In this document: in pieces, positions 9,393 to 17,381 of the stretch | Layout: each line of letters begins with the position of its first letter | How positions within the stretch are numbered: position 1 is the first letter of the stretch | The notes under the pieces: model-generated | What the model was told of the DNA's origin: nothing | The model's input: only the letters and a program-made list of their open reading frames with translations | The model's database searches: none | Source of the DNA: Parasutterella excrementihominis YIT 11859 | GTDB taxonomy: Bacteria > Pseudomonadota > Gammaproteobacteria > Burkholderiales > Burkholderiaceae_F | Direction: 5' to 3' | Assembly: GCF_000205025.1 (NCBI RefSeq) | Contig: NZ_GL883707.1 | Span: forward strand, 1 to 37,593 | Length of the DNA stretch: 37,593 nucleotides | Made by a program: the position numbers and the translations under genes

Positions 9393-10295
9393 ATGAAGAT
9401 TTCGACAAACCAGGCCACGATGATCGGCTGTATTTCCCCGATTTTTTGGGGACTGAGCGTCTCTCTCGTGAGAACGCTTTCTGAGACGCTGGGCGTTGGA
9501 AAAGGCTTGGCGATCAATTACCTAATTGCATTGGTTTTTGTATTTCTTCTTTTCGGTATACCTAATCTAAAAGCGATGCCGCTGAAGTACTACATCTGTG
9601 GCTTAGGGTGTGCCATTGGTACCTCCATGACCTTTGCATTTTCTCTTGGCTTAGCCAAAGACGGAACGCAGACCATGGAAGTCGGCATGATTAACTATCT
9701 TTGGCCGACGCTGACGATTTTGTTTGCCGTTCTTTTTAACGGTCAAAAGGCCAAGTGGTGGGTCGGCATCGGTATGCTGCTAGCGATCTACGGCATATTT
9801 GTTGTTCTCTCGGGAAATTTGTTGATTGACTTCAAAGCAATGTGGAGTCATATCAAGAGCAATCCGATTAGTTATTTTCTTGCGTTGTGGGCGGCTATCT
9901 TTTGGGCCGCTTACTCGAATTTCACAAGAGCCTGGGCGAAAGGACAAAATCCGACTACGCTGATTTTTGCGTTGGATACAATTTTCTTTAATGCTATCTG
10001 GCTTCTCGATCTTGCGCCCTCTTACCCCTGGAATACGAAAGGTGTTTTGTTTGCTGTCGGATCAGCATTGATTATGGGTTCGGCTTACGGCATGTGGACC
10101 TTCGGGGTCCAGAAGGGCCGTATTGAAATTATGTCCATCATGTCGTATTTCACGCCGGTTTTGTCGTGTATCTTTGCTTCTCTTCTCATCGGCGCTAAGC
10201 TCACTCATGAATTCTGGGTTGGCGTTTCTATTGTTGTGCTCGGCTCGTTTATCTGTTGGGCCGCTACCAGAGAAAAAACTCGTTCATCGAATTAG
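9393..10295 (+). CDS. yddG: YddG-type aromatic amino-acid exporter (EamA/DMT family)
   Basis: An inner-membrane drug/metabolite transporter of 300 residues with about ten hydrophobic helices in two EamA repeats. It resembles E. coli YddG specifically: VGMINYLWPTLTILFAVLFN near residue 98, SYFLALWAAIFWAAY near residue 165, and MSYFTPVLS near residue 248 match conserved YddG stretches. YddG exports aromatic amino acids and paraquat-like compounds; the actual substrate here is untested. The ATG at 9393 has CGGAAG 4-5 bases upstream. It is monocistronic, between sbcC and the nickel transporter operon. Confidence 0.82.
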   Translation: MKISTNQATMIGCISPIFWGLSVSLVRTLSETLGVGKGLAINYLIALVFVFLLFGIPNLKAMPLKYYICGLGCAIGTSMTFAFSLGLAKDGTQTMEVGMINYLWPTLTILFAVLFNGQKAKWWVGIGMLLAIYGIFVVLSGNLLIDFKAMWSHIKSNPISYFLALWAAIFWAAYSNFTRAWAKGQNPTTLIFALDTIFFNAIWLLDLAPSYPWNTKGVLFAVGSALIMGSAYGMWTFGVQKGRIEIMSIMSYFTPVLSCIFASLLIGAKLTHEFWVGVSIVVLGSFICWAATREKTRSSN

Positions 10296-10351
10296 GCTCA
10301 CAAAAAAAGATTCACGTCCGAAGAATTTTTTTGCGGCGTAGAATTAAAAAG

Positions 10352-10371
10352 TAACGGGTTCCGTTATTTTT
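10352..10371 (+). terminator. Weak terminator or attenuator hairpin before nikK
   Basis: TAACGG (10352-10357) pairs with CCGTTA (10361-10366) across a 3-base loop and is followed by five T. It sits 57 bases after yddG and 16 bases before the nikK start, so it could end yddG transcripts or attenuate the nik operon. Confidence 0.4.
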
Positions 10372-10387
10372 ATTGACCGAGGTTTTC

Positions 10388-11152
10388 ATGAATAAAACTG
10401 TCATTGCATTGGCGCTTCTGTCTGTCTGCTCTTTGGCAAACGCCCACTTCGGAAGTGTGATTCCGAATAAACAAATCGTTTCCGACCCTAAGGATTCCAC
10501 CCTGACGATTACAACCGCCTTCAACCATCCGATGGAACAAACGGGCATGACGATGGAAAAACCAAAAAGCTTTTCTGTCATCGTCGACGGTAAGAAAACA
10601 GATTTGACGAACACTTTGCAAAAGACAAAAGTTTTGGATAAAGATGCTTGGATGACCCAGTACAGGGTTGCCCGGCCGGGATGCTACAAGTTCGTCCTCG
10701 AACCTCAGCCTTATTGGGAACCCGCAGAAGACAAGTTCATTATTCACTACTCTAAAGTCATGGTTCCGGTCTTCGGAGTGGATGACGGCTGGGATGCACC
10801 CACAGGCGCAAAGACAGAAATTCTTCCTCTCACGCGTCCGTTCGGCAACTATGCCGGAAATGTATTCCGTGGTCAGGTGATTTTGAACGGCAAACCTGCT
10901 CCCGATACGATGGTCGAAGTCGAGTATTACAACGTGGATCATCGAGTCAAGGCTCCGGATGATATCTTCATTACTCAACAGGTCAAAACCGATAAAAACG
11001 GGATCTTCTCTTATGCAGTTCCTTGGGAGGGCTGGTGGGGTTTTGCCGCTCTGAATGACGCCGACTATAAGATTAAAAAGGACGGCCAGGATAAGGATGT
11101 TGAACTTGGCGCCGTGCTTTGGACAGAATTCGTTAATCCGTCTTTCAAATAA
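10388..11152 (+). CDS. nikK: Periplasmic DUF4198-type component of a nickel ECF transporter (NikK)
   Basis: A secreted accessory protein of NikKMLQO-type nickel (or cobalt) uptake systems. The start is the ATG at 10388, with GAGG at 10379-10382; the in-frame TTG at 10373 lacks a ribosome-binding site. The signal peptide (residues 1-19) ends in ANA, so signal peptidase would expose His20 as the mature N-terminus (HFGS). The rest is a beta-rich DUF4198 domain with several His and Asp and the hydrophobic segment WEGWWGFAAL. The stop overlaps the nikM ATG by one base. In the family NikK and NikL replace the small NikN subunit. Nickel is favoured over cobalt by gene content only. Confidence 0.8.
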   Translation: MNKTVIALALLSVCSLANAHFGSVIPNKQIVSDPKDSTLTITTAFNHPMEQTGMTMEKPKSFSVIVDGKKTDLTNTLQKTKVLDKDAWMTQYRVARPGCYKFVLEPQPYWEPAEDKFIIHYSKVMVPVFGVDDGWDAPTGAKTEILPLTRPFGNYAGNVFRGQVILNGKPAPDTMVEVEYYNVDHRVKAPDDIFITQQVKTDKNGIFSYAVPWEGWWGFAALNDADYKIKKDGQDKDVELGAVLWTEFVNPSFK

Positions 11153-11754
11153 TGCATATTGCTGAAGGTGTTCTCTCCGCGCCGGTTTTAATTACCGGTG
11201 CGGTTGTAGCTGCCGCAGGTGTTGCCTACGGATTAAAGAAAATTCCAGCGAATCATTTCATGTTGGCCGGGCTTCTCGGGGCAGCGTTTTTTGTTGCGAG
11301 CCTCATCCACGTGCCAATCGGTTTTTCCAGCGCCCATCTGATTTTGAACGGACTTTTAGGTGTTGTTTTGGGCTGGGCCGCATTTCCGGTGATTTTCGTG
11401 GCTTTACTCTTACAAGCTGTCTTGTTCCAGTTCGGAGGATTTACCGTACTCGGCGTCAATACCGCGACAATGGGTTTAGGGGCGCTGGCAGCATACGGGA
11501 TCTTTTATGCCATAGCCGGCAAGTCTGCGGATAAAAGATTAAAGTTCGCAGGTTTTTGCGGCGGTTTCAGTGCTGTTCTGATCTCAGGTATTTTGACGGC
11601 TTTGGCACTTGCGTTCACAAATGAAGGTTTTGTGACCGCGGCTTGGCTGATCTTTCTGAGTAATTTGCCCGTGATGGTCGTCGAAGGTGTCATTACTGCC
11701 TTTGCGGTTGTATATCTCAAACATTCTGATCCTGGGATATTTAATGAAAAATAA
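11152..11754 (+). CDS. nikM: Nickel/cobalt ECF transporter substrate-binding membrane subunit (NikM/CbiM)
   Basis: The metal-binding S component of the ECF transporter, with about six membrane segments in 200 residues. It begins MHIAEGVLS; in this family the free N-terminus and His2 form part of the metal site, so this start is functionally fixed. A second His in the segment FSSAHLILNG near residue 60 matches the conserved metal-binding His of the family. The ATG overlaps the nikK stop by one base, and the gene overlaps nikL by 11 bases, indicating translational coupling. No nikN-like gene is present. Confidence 0.9.
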   Translation: MHIAEGVLSAPVLITGAVVAAAGVAYGLKKIPANHFMLAGLLGAAFFVASLIHVPIGFSSAHLILNGLLGVVLGWAAFPVIFVALLLQAVLFQFGGFTVLGVNTATMGLGALAAYGIFYAIAGKSADKRLKFAGFCGGFSAVLISGILTALALAFTNEGFVTAAWLIFLSNLPVMVVEGVITAFAVVYLKHSDPGIFNEK

Positions 11755-12367
11755 TTCAGCTTTATTTATTGCCTCTGTGTTTCTTCTCTGCAGTTCGACG
11801 GCCGCTAACGCCCATCGGCTGAATGTGTTCGCCTACAGTCAGGCGCACGAGATTTGTGTCGAGACAAGTTTCCAGGGCGGCAAACCCGCACGCGGCGCAG
11901 ACGTTCGCGTCTTAACAGAGGAAGGGGCGGTCTTTTTAACCGCAAAAACCGAGCAGGACGGTAAAGTCTGCATGGCGCTTCCTGACGGTTTTGAGCCCGC
12001 TCCTCTGACAGTGATCGTCAATGCCGGGGAAGGGCACCAGAACCAGTGGAAGCTGAGCAAAGAAGACTTTTCTTTAGGTGCTGACAGCAAAACGGCTGTG
12101 AGCACTGTAAAACTTGAAATCCTTAATAAAGAGGCCGAGACAAACACAGCATCTCCAAAAATTTACTCTCAGGAAGAACTTGACGCCGCTTTGAAAACGG
12201 CCAGAGAGCAGACGGAGATGCAAGTGATTGCCCCGCTGAGAAAACAGCTGGCAGAGGCTCAGCAGCCTAAAATCACATGGCGCGATATCGTCGGCGGTTT
12301 GGGCTGGTGCTTAGGATTGGGCGGTCTGTTTGCCTGGATATCGACACGCAGACAAAAGAATAAATGA
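11744..12367 (+). CDS. nikL: NikL-like membrane-anchored accessory protein of the nickel transporter
   Basis: The start is the ATG at 11744, inside the end of nikM, rather than the upstream in-frame codon at 11687. The 207-residue product has a signal peptide (residues 1-23, ending ANA) that would leave His24 as the mature N-terminus (HRLNVFAYSQAHE). A small beta-domain follows, then a charged helical stretch and a single C-terminal membrane helix (GGLGWCLGLGGLFAW). This topology, a periplasmic domain plus membrane anchor, fits NikL as partner of NikM. The gene ends with an ATGA overlap into nikQ. Confidence 0.78.
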   Translation: MKNNSALFIASVFLLCSSTAANAHRLNVFAYSQAHEICVETSFQGGKPARGADVRVLTEEGAVFLTAKTEQDGKVCMALPDGFEPAPLTVIVNAGEGHQNQWKLSKEDFSLGADSKTAVSTVKLEILNKEAETNTASPKIYSQEELDAALKTAREQTEMQVIAPLRKQLAEAQQPKITWRDIVGGLGWCLGLGGLFAWISTRRQKNK

Positions 12368-13080
12368 CAATAAAAAAGGATTTTTCAGCGGCTTCGAGAA
12401 TCGCTTCAGCATTAGTTTTCGGAGTGGTCGTTTCTGTGCTGCCAAATATCACGGCAGCGCTCTGCGCGCTGTTCTTTTCTTTTTTGATCATCTTTCTCTT
12501 CCCAACTGACGCCAAACATCTTATTAAGCGCTGGCTTCAAATCAATCTTTTTATTCTTTTTATTTGGCTGGTCACTCCTTGGACGACGCCCGGAACTCCC
12601 ATCGGACCCGGCGAGATCTTTTCTTATGAGGGTGTTTACCTTTCCGCTTTGGTGACGGTTAAAGCTAATGCTTTGTTTTTTGTTTTCTATGCATTGGTCA
12701 GTTTGTTGTCTTTCTCTCGGCTGGCAGCAGGTCTTAAGTCCCTCAAGTTTTCGGAGAGCCTCATAGTTATCCTGCTTTTCTGTGCGAGAGGCATCGATAT
12801 TTTTGAAAGCGAATACCGTCGAATGAAAGAGGCAGCAAAGCTCCGGGGATTTGAGATGAAAGCAAATAAGCGGACCTATCAAACCGTGGCAGCGGTTATT
12901 GCACTTTTGTTCGTTCGAGCAGTTCGGCGGAGCCGTGTTCTCGACGATGCGATGAAATTAAGAGGTTTTGACGGCCATATACGGACCCTGAACCATGAAG
13001 TTTGGAGATATAAAGATACGTTCCTTTTAATGTTATTTTGCTGTGCTTCGGTGGTATTTGCCTATCTGGGCTGGAGATAA
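12364..13080 (+). CDS. nikQ: ECF transporter transmembrane (T) component NikQ/CbiQ
   Basis: The coupling transmembrane protein of the ECF module, 238 residues, with about five hydrophobic helices. It has the characteristic charged cytoplasmic motifs: AAKLRGFEMK near residue 155 and DDAMKLRGFDG near residue 205. Both correspond to the Ala-Arg-Gly type coupling helices (A.x.RG) that contact the ATPase. The ATGA overlap with nikL and the 3-base gap to nikO show tight coupling. Inner membrane. Confidence 0.88.
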   Translation: MTIKKDFSAASRIASALVFGVVVSVLPNITAALCALFFSFLIIFLFPTDAKHLIKRWLQINLFILFIWLVTPWTTPGTPIGPGEIFSYEGVYLSALVTVKANALFFVFYALVSLLSFSRLAAGLKSLKFSESLIVILLFCARGIDIFESEYRRMKEAAKLRGFEMKANKRTYQTVAAVIALLFVRAVRRSRVLDDAMKLRGFDGHIRTLNHEVWRYKDTFLLMLFCCASVVFAYLGWR

Positions 13081-13083
13081 GTC

Positions 13084-13809
13084 GTGAGTCTTCTGGAAAT
13101 TAAAAATTTAAATCTGACCTATCCGAACGGAAAGAAGATTTTTGAGAATGCCGAAATCACTCTGCAGCCCGGAGAGAGTCAAGCTCTGTGGAGTCCCAAC
13201 GGAACCGGTAAAACTTCGCTCTTTAGAGTGGTCACCGGACTCTTGAAACCGCAAACCGCCGATATTTTCTTAGAAGACAAAGCTGTAACGAACGAAGAAG
13301 AGTTCAAAGCGCTGCGGCTTAAAGTCGGCTTTGTGCTCCAGCACGCCGACGATCAGCTGTTTTTTCCTCAGGTCATAGATGACGTCGCTTTCGGTCCGCT
13401 CAATCAAGGTTTAAGCGAAAAAGAGGCAAGAAAGGTCTCCGAAGAAGCTTTATCCAATTTGGGCATTCTCGAGCTCAAAGACGCTTTGAGCTACGAATTA
13501 TCCGGAGGACAGAAAAAACTTGTCACGCTTGCATGCGTTCTTTCTATGAAACCGCAGGTATTGCTCTTAGATGAACCCACGAACGGACTCGATGTTGACA
13601 GTAAACAAAGGTTGATCGAAGTGATCAATAAGATTGATGCCGCCAAAATCATCATCAGCCACGACCCCGATATGCTGTCCTCAACCTGCACAAAATTTTC
13701 GACGATTCGAAACTGCAGAATTGAATCGATTGCCAAGCCGGAAATGCATGAACATTGGCACACGCACTTTTACGGAGGGGTCCCTCATACTCATCATGAA
13801 TCTACCTAA
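13084..13809 (+). CDS. nikO: ECF transporter ATPase NikO/CbiO with His-rich tail
   Basis: The energising ATPase of the nickel/cobalt ECF transporter, 241 residues, starting at a GTG 3 bases after nikQ. Walker A is SPNGTGKTS, Q-loop VLQHADDQLF, signature LSGGQKK, Walker B VLLLDEPTNGLD and H-loop ISHD. The Q-loop form VLQHADDQLF is typical of CbiO/EcfA ATPases. The last 20 residues are unusually rich in histidine (HEHWHTHFYGG, then PHTHHEST), a possible cytoplasmic metal-binding tail. Last gene of the operon. Confidence 0.9.
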   Translation: MSLLEIKNLNLTYPNGKKIFENAEITLQPGESQALWSPNGTGKTSLFRVVTGLLKPQTADIFLEDKAVTNEEEFKALRLKVGFVLQHADDQLFFPQVIDDVAFGPLNQGLSEKEARKVSEEALSNLGILELKDALSYELSGGQKKLVTLACVLSMKPQVLLLDEPTNGLDVDSKQRLIEVINKIDAAKIIISHDPDMLSSTCTKFSTIRNCRIESIAKPEMHEHWHTHFYGGVPHTHHEST

Positions 13810-13906
13810 TGCAGAGTTCTTCCTCCTCTACTTGGGCGATCGAAAGTCTGTATGAAACGCCTATGGCATAAGATGGAAAGCATAGAAGAATTAAGGAAGC
13901 TAACCA

Positions 13907-14497
13907 ATGACCGAGCTCAAGATTGAGAAAGTCACAGAGGACAGTCCGCTGAAAGCAAAGGTTCAGCGGATCTATATAAAGTCTTTTCCGCTCTTTGAGC
14001 GCGTTTCCCTGGAACCCTTTTTTAACTCCGTTTCCGACGGTGTCGAGATCTTTGCGCTAAGCGACGAAGAAGACGTGGTTGCTTTTTTCTGCACACTCAG
14101 AAAAGGAAAGTATTACTACCTCTTTTACCTTGCCGTTGACGAAGATAAACGCGGTAAGGGTATCGGCAGTGACATCTTGTCCGCGGTCATTAAGAACGCG
14201 GATGGTGCGACCGTCTTCTTAGACTGCGAGGGCATTTATCCCGGCTGCAAGGACAGAGCCGCACGCGTTAAACGCTTGTGTTTTTACCATCGCAACGGAT
14301 TTAAAGAAATCGGCCCGCTGCAAACTTGGCGCGGAGAGAAATTCAGAACGCTGGTTTACGGCGACAAAGAAATTTCCGAGCAGGAAATCGAAGATTTCTG
14401 GGAGATTTTCGGTCATTTATGGGAGGGGCAGGAGATTGCCACCATTCCTGCTGCGCCGAGTTCACAGGATGGGAAAACAGCAGGAAAAGAACTGTAA
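13907..14497 (+). CDS. GNAT-family N-acetyltransferase
   Basis: A cytoplasmic acetyl-CoA-dependent acyltransferase of 196 residues. Motif A is visible as LFYLAVDEDKRGKGIGSDIL near residues 72-91, with RGKGIG forming the pyrophosphate-binding loop. FYHRNGFKE near residue 128 is the usual motif B region. The acceptor is unknown. It stands alone, 97 bases after nikO and 125 bases before the exporter operon, in an otherwise featureless setting. Confidence 0.82.
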   Translation: MTELKIEKVTEDSPLKAKVQRIYIKSFPLFERVSLEPFFNSVSDGVEIFALSDEEDVVAFFCTLRKGKYYYLFYLAVDEDKRGKGIGSDILSAVIKNADGATVFLDCEGIYPGCKDRAARVKRLCFYHRNGFKEIGPLQTWRGEKFRTLVYGDKEISEQEIEDFWEIFGHLWEGQEIATIPAAPSSQDGKTAGKEL

Positions 14498-14551
14498 AAT
14501 GCAGGCTCCTAAGGCATAGTCAGCCGGATTATTTAAAAAGCAAATGAAGGC

Positions 14552-14571
14552 TGGCTAGTCATAAGTAGCCA
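14552..14571. repeat. Inverted repeat upstream of the ybhG-like gene
   Basis: TGGCTA (14552-14557) and TAGCCA (14566-14571) flank an 8-base spacer, about 50 bases before the start of the exporter operon. It might be an operator for the operon's regulator, which is not in the window. Evidence is limited to symmetry. Confidence 0.3.
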
Positions 14572-14622
14572 TGGGATTGAGTTAAAGATCAATCAAGTTA
14601 ACCGATAATAGAAAGAAAAAAA

Positions 14623-15609
14623 ATGAAATTAAAAGCTGTGATCGCTGTGTCCGTTCTCGCTATTGCAGCAGCAACCGGCGGCTGGATGTATTATCGATAC
14701 GAGTCTGCCCCAAAGAATTTAGAGCTTTACGGTAATGTTGATATTCGGCAAGTGAATCTAGCTTTTCTGTGGCCGGAACGTATCAAGTCGATTCTTGTCG
14801 AAGAAGGAGATTTCGTCAAAGCCGGTCAGCCAGTGTCAGAACAGGAAACGGACACACTTAAAATCGAAATTGAACAAGCTAAGGCTGCGGAGCAGGCTGC
14901 GTACCAAACTTATTTGGCCTTAAAAAACGGCAGTCGGCCGGAAGACATCGCCAAAGCTGAAGCTGCTGTTTTAGTCGCGCAATCCCGTCTGCATCTAGCT
15001 CAGAAAGATTTTGAGCGTGTGGATGGTACCTTTAAGTCCACGAAAGGTCAGGGCGTGAGCAAACAAAGCCTCGACACCCAAAGCAGCCAGCTGCAGGTCG
15101 CCAAGAACGAATTGTTCTCTGCCCAAAAGAGCTTGGAACTTGCAAAGATCGGTCCTCGCGCCGAAGATGTTGCCAGGGCCTATGCACAATGGCAGCAGAC
15201 AAAAGCGCAAGTTGCCCAATTAGAAGTGAAGTTAAAGCAGAGTACGTTGTATGCGCCCCTCGACACAACGGTTCGTTCGAGGCTCCTTCAGCCGGGGGAC
15301 ATGGCTAGTGCTCAAGTGCCTGTATTGGCCCTGGCTATCAATTCTCCTAAATGGGTGCGTGCTTATGTCAATGAAGTCAATCTCGGCAAGATCAAACCAG
15401 GGCAGCAAGCTTACGTCACGATAGATGCCTATCCGAACGAAAAAATTCCCGGTCATGTCGGATTCATTTCTTCCGTTGCGGAGTTTACGCCTAAAACTGT
15501 TCAGACGCCTGACTTGAGAACCAATCTTGTCTATGAGGTGCGCATCCTCGTTGACGACAAGGAGAATCATTTGAGATTGGGTATGCCTGCGACCGTCAGT
15601 TTTGAATAA
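14623..15609 (+). CDS. ybhG: HlyD-family membrane-fusion protein of an ABC-2 exporter (YbhG-like)
   Basis: The periplasmic adaptor of an ABC efflux pump, 328 residues. It has an uncleaved N-terminal anchor (residues 5-24, KAVIAVSVLAIAAATGGWMY). The first half of a biotinyl-lipoyl domain follows (LEEGDFVKAGQP-like region near residue 65), then an alpha-helical hairpin with the QAKAAEQAAYQTYLALKNG pattern, the second lipoyl half (TLYAPLDTTVRSRLLQPGD near residue 207) and a beta-barrel. The repeated SRPEDIAKA and PRAEDVARA segments are typical of YbhG. It heads a four-gene operon with the ATPase and two permeases. An outer-membrane channel is not encoded nearby. Confidence 0.88.
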   Translation: MKLKAVIAVSVLAIAAATGGWMYYRYESAPKNLELYGNVDIRQVNLAFLWPERIKSILVEEGDFVKAGQPVSEQETDTLKIEIEQAKAAEQAAYQTYLALKNGSRPEDIAKAEAAVLVAQSRLHLAQKDFERVDGTFKSTKGQGVSKQSLDTQSSQLQVAKNELFSAQKSLELAKIGPRAEDVARAYAQWQQTKAQVAQLEVKLKQSTLYAPLDTTVRSRLLQPGDMASAQVPVLALAINSPKWVRAYVNEVNLGKIKPGQQAYVTIDAYPNEKIPGHVGFISSVAEFTPKTVQTPDLRTNLVYEVRILVDDKENHLRLGMPATVSFE

Positions 15610-15617
15610 GAGTACCC

Positions 15618-17381
15618 ATGGCAGAGAACCAAAATGCTCCGGCCGTCTTCGCAAAATCCCTAAAAAAAGTTTTTGCTAATAATAAGAACCGGGCCCTTGA
15701 CTCTGTCGCACTTAACGGTATCGACCTAGTCGTGCCGAAAGGCGGCTTAGTTTCTTTGGTTGGACCGGACGGCGCCGGCAAAACGACTTTTATGCGTTTG
15801 GTCTGCGGGTTGCTGATTCCGACTTCAGGGGAACTGGAAGTCTTCGGTATGAATACCGCAACAGATGCCGAGGCGATTCAGAAACGGATCGCTTACATGC
15901 CTCAGCGTTTTGGACTGTATCAAGACTTAAGCATTAAAGAAAATATGGATCTTTTCGCTAATCTTCAGGGTGTTCCGGAAGGTGAACGAAAAGACAAATA
16001 TGGTCAGCTTTTATCGATGACGGATTTAGCTCCGTTTGCCAACCGTTTAGCAGGCAAGCTTTCCGGGGGTATGAAGCAAAAGCTTGCGCTGGCCTGCGCT
16101 CTGATCCATGACCCCGAATTATTGATTCTGGATGAACCGACCGCAGGTGTTGATCCGGTCTCGCGAGAAGAGCTCTGGAAAATTCTTAAGGCAGCGGTAG
16201 CTCAAAAAGGCATGAGCGTGCTCGTGAGCACCGCTTACCTGGATGAAGCAGCCATGTGCCATGATGTGTACATCATCAATAAAGGCGTGATCTTGGCGCA
16301 GGGGACTCCTGAAGCGCTGACAGAACCTTATAAGAATCGAGTCTATTTTGCCCGAGCCGACGGCCGTACGCCTCGTCAGATGCTTGATCTGGCGTCACAT
16401 TCCTCAATGATTTTGGACTCAACTCCTTCGGGAGACGGGGTGAGGCTGCTTTTGAAGAAAGACGCGGATCTTACAGAGGCAGCCAAGGAACTCGATATTC
16501 CGGAACTCAGTCCTCAACCGCCGAGGCTGGAAGATGCGTTTATGTCTCTTTTGATCGCAGCGGATAAACCTCAGAAGGATTTTGGAGAAAATGCCGGCAT
16601 AGAAAACACAAAAATTGACGATGGAAAGCCAGTCATTCTCGTTGAGAACCTTGTTAAGAAATTCGGCAATTTTGTTGCCGTCGACGATACCTCTTTTAGT
16701 GTTAAACGCGGAGAGATATTCGGATTGCTCGGACCGAACGGTGCCGGCAAAACTACAACTTTTCGTATTTTATGCGGTCTTCTTCCAGCAACTTCGGGTA
16801 AGGTTGAAGTTGCAGGTTTCGATCTCCGAACCGCCAGAGCTTCTGCTCGGCGCACAGTCGGTTACGTAGCTCAGTTTTTTTCTCTTTACAGCATTTTTTC
16901 CGTGGGATTTAATCTTAAGTTCTACGGCGGTGCCTACGGATTATTCGGGAACAAATTAAAGACGGCCATGGACGCGGTTGTCAGGCGCTTCGGCCTAACC
17001 GGACTTATCAGTAAAAAAGCGGGCGGTTTAAATGACGGCTACAAAAAGCGTCTTTCGATGGCTGCTGCTTTGATGCACAATCCTGATATCTTGTTCCTTG
17101 ACGAGCCGACGAGTTCCATTGATCCGCTTGCGCGACGTCTGTTCTGGCGAAGCATCAATAGGCTTGCGGATGAAGGCAAAGCCATCATTGTGACGACGCA
17201 CTTTATGGAGGAAGCGGAGTACTGCACGCGCATTGCGATTCAAGACAGAGGACATATGCTGGCCCTTGGCAGCCCTAAGGAAGTTAAAGCGGTAGCCGGG
17301 CTCCCGGAGACAGCCAACATGAACGAAGCGTTTATTAAGATCGTTAAAGCTTACGGCGAGGCAGGGTCAGCAGATGATTAA
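15618..17381 (+). CDS. ybhF: Double ABC ATPase of the exporter (YbhF-like)
   Basis: A 587-residue cytoplasmic ATPase with two nucleotide-binding domains in one chain. Domain 1 has Walker A GPDGAGKTT near residue 53, signature LSGGMKQK and Walker B LLILDEPTAGVDP. Domain 2 has Walker A GPNGAGKTT near residue 373 and Walker B ILFLDEPTSSIDP, but its signature reads LNDGYKKR instead of LSGG. A degenerate second signature is also known in YbhF/RbbA-type ATPases, implying unequal sites. The start lies 8 bases after the adaptor gene. The end overlaps the next permease by 8 bases. Confidence 0.92.
   Translation: MAENQNAPAVFAKSLKKVFANNKNRALDSVALNGIDLVVPKGGLVSLVGPDGAGKTTFMRLVCGLLIPTSGELEVFGMNTATDAEAIQKRIAYMPQRFGLYQDLSIKENMDLFANLQGVPEGERKDKYGQLLSMTDLAPFANRLAGKLSGGMKQKLALACALIHDPELLILDEPTAGVDPVSREELWKILKAAVAQKGMSVLVSTAYLDEAAMCHDVYIINKGVILAQGTPEALTEPYKNRVYFARADGRTPRQMLDLASHSSMILDSTPSGDGVRLLLKKDADLTEAAKELDIPELSPQPPRLEDAFMSLLIAADKPQKDFGENAGIENTKIDDGKPVILVENLVKKFGNFVAVDDTSFSVKRGEIFGLLGPNGAGKTTTFRILCGLLPATSGKVEVAGFDLRTARASARRTVGYVAQFFSLYSIFSVGFNLKFYGGAYGLFGNKLKTAMDAVVRRFGLTGLISKKAGGLNDGYKKRLSMAAALMHNPDILFLDEPTSSIDPLARRLFWRSINRLADEGKAIIVTTHFMEEAEYCTRIAIQDRGHMLALGSPKEVKAVAGLPETANMNEAFIKIVKAYGEAGSADD

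Noticed and set aside
10296-10387. Cobalamin or NiCo riboswitch before the nik operon
   Set aside because: Only 92 bases are available, and neither the B12-box nor the NiCo four-way junction motifs were seen. A NikR palindrome (GTATGA-N16-TCATAC) was also not found.
10370-10978. 202-residue open frame opposite nikK
   Set aside because: It lies antisense within a well-supported gene, with no family features and no ribosome-binding site.
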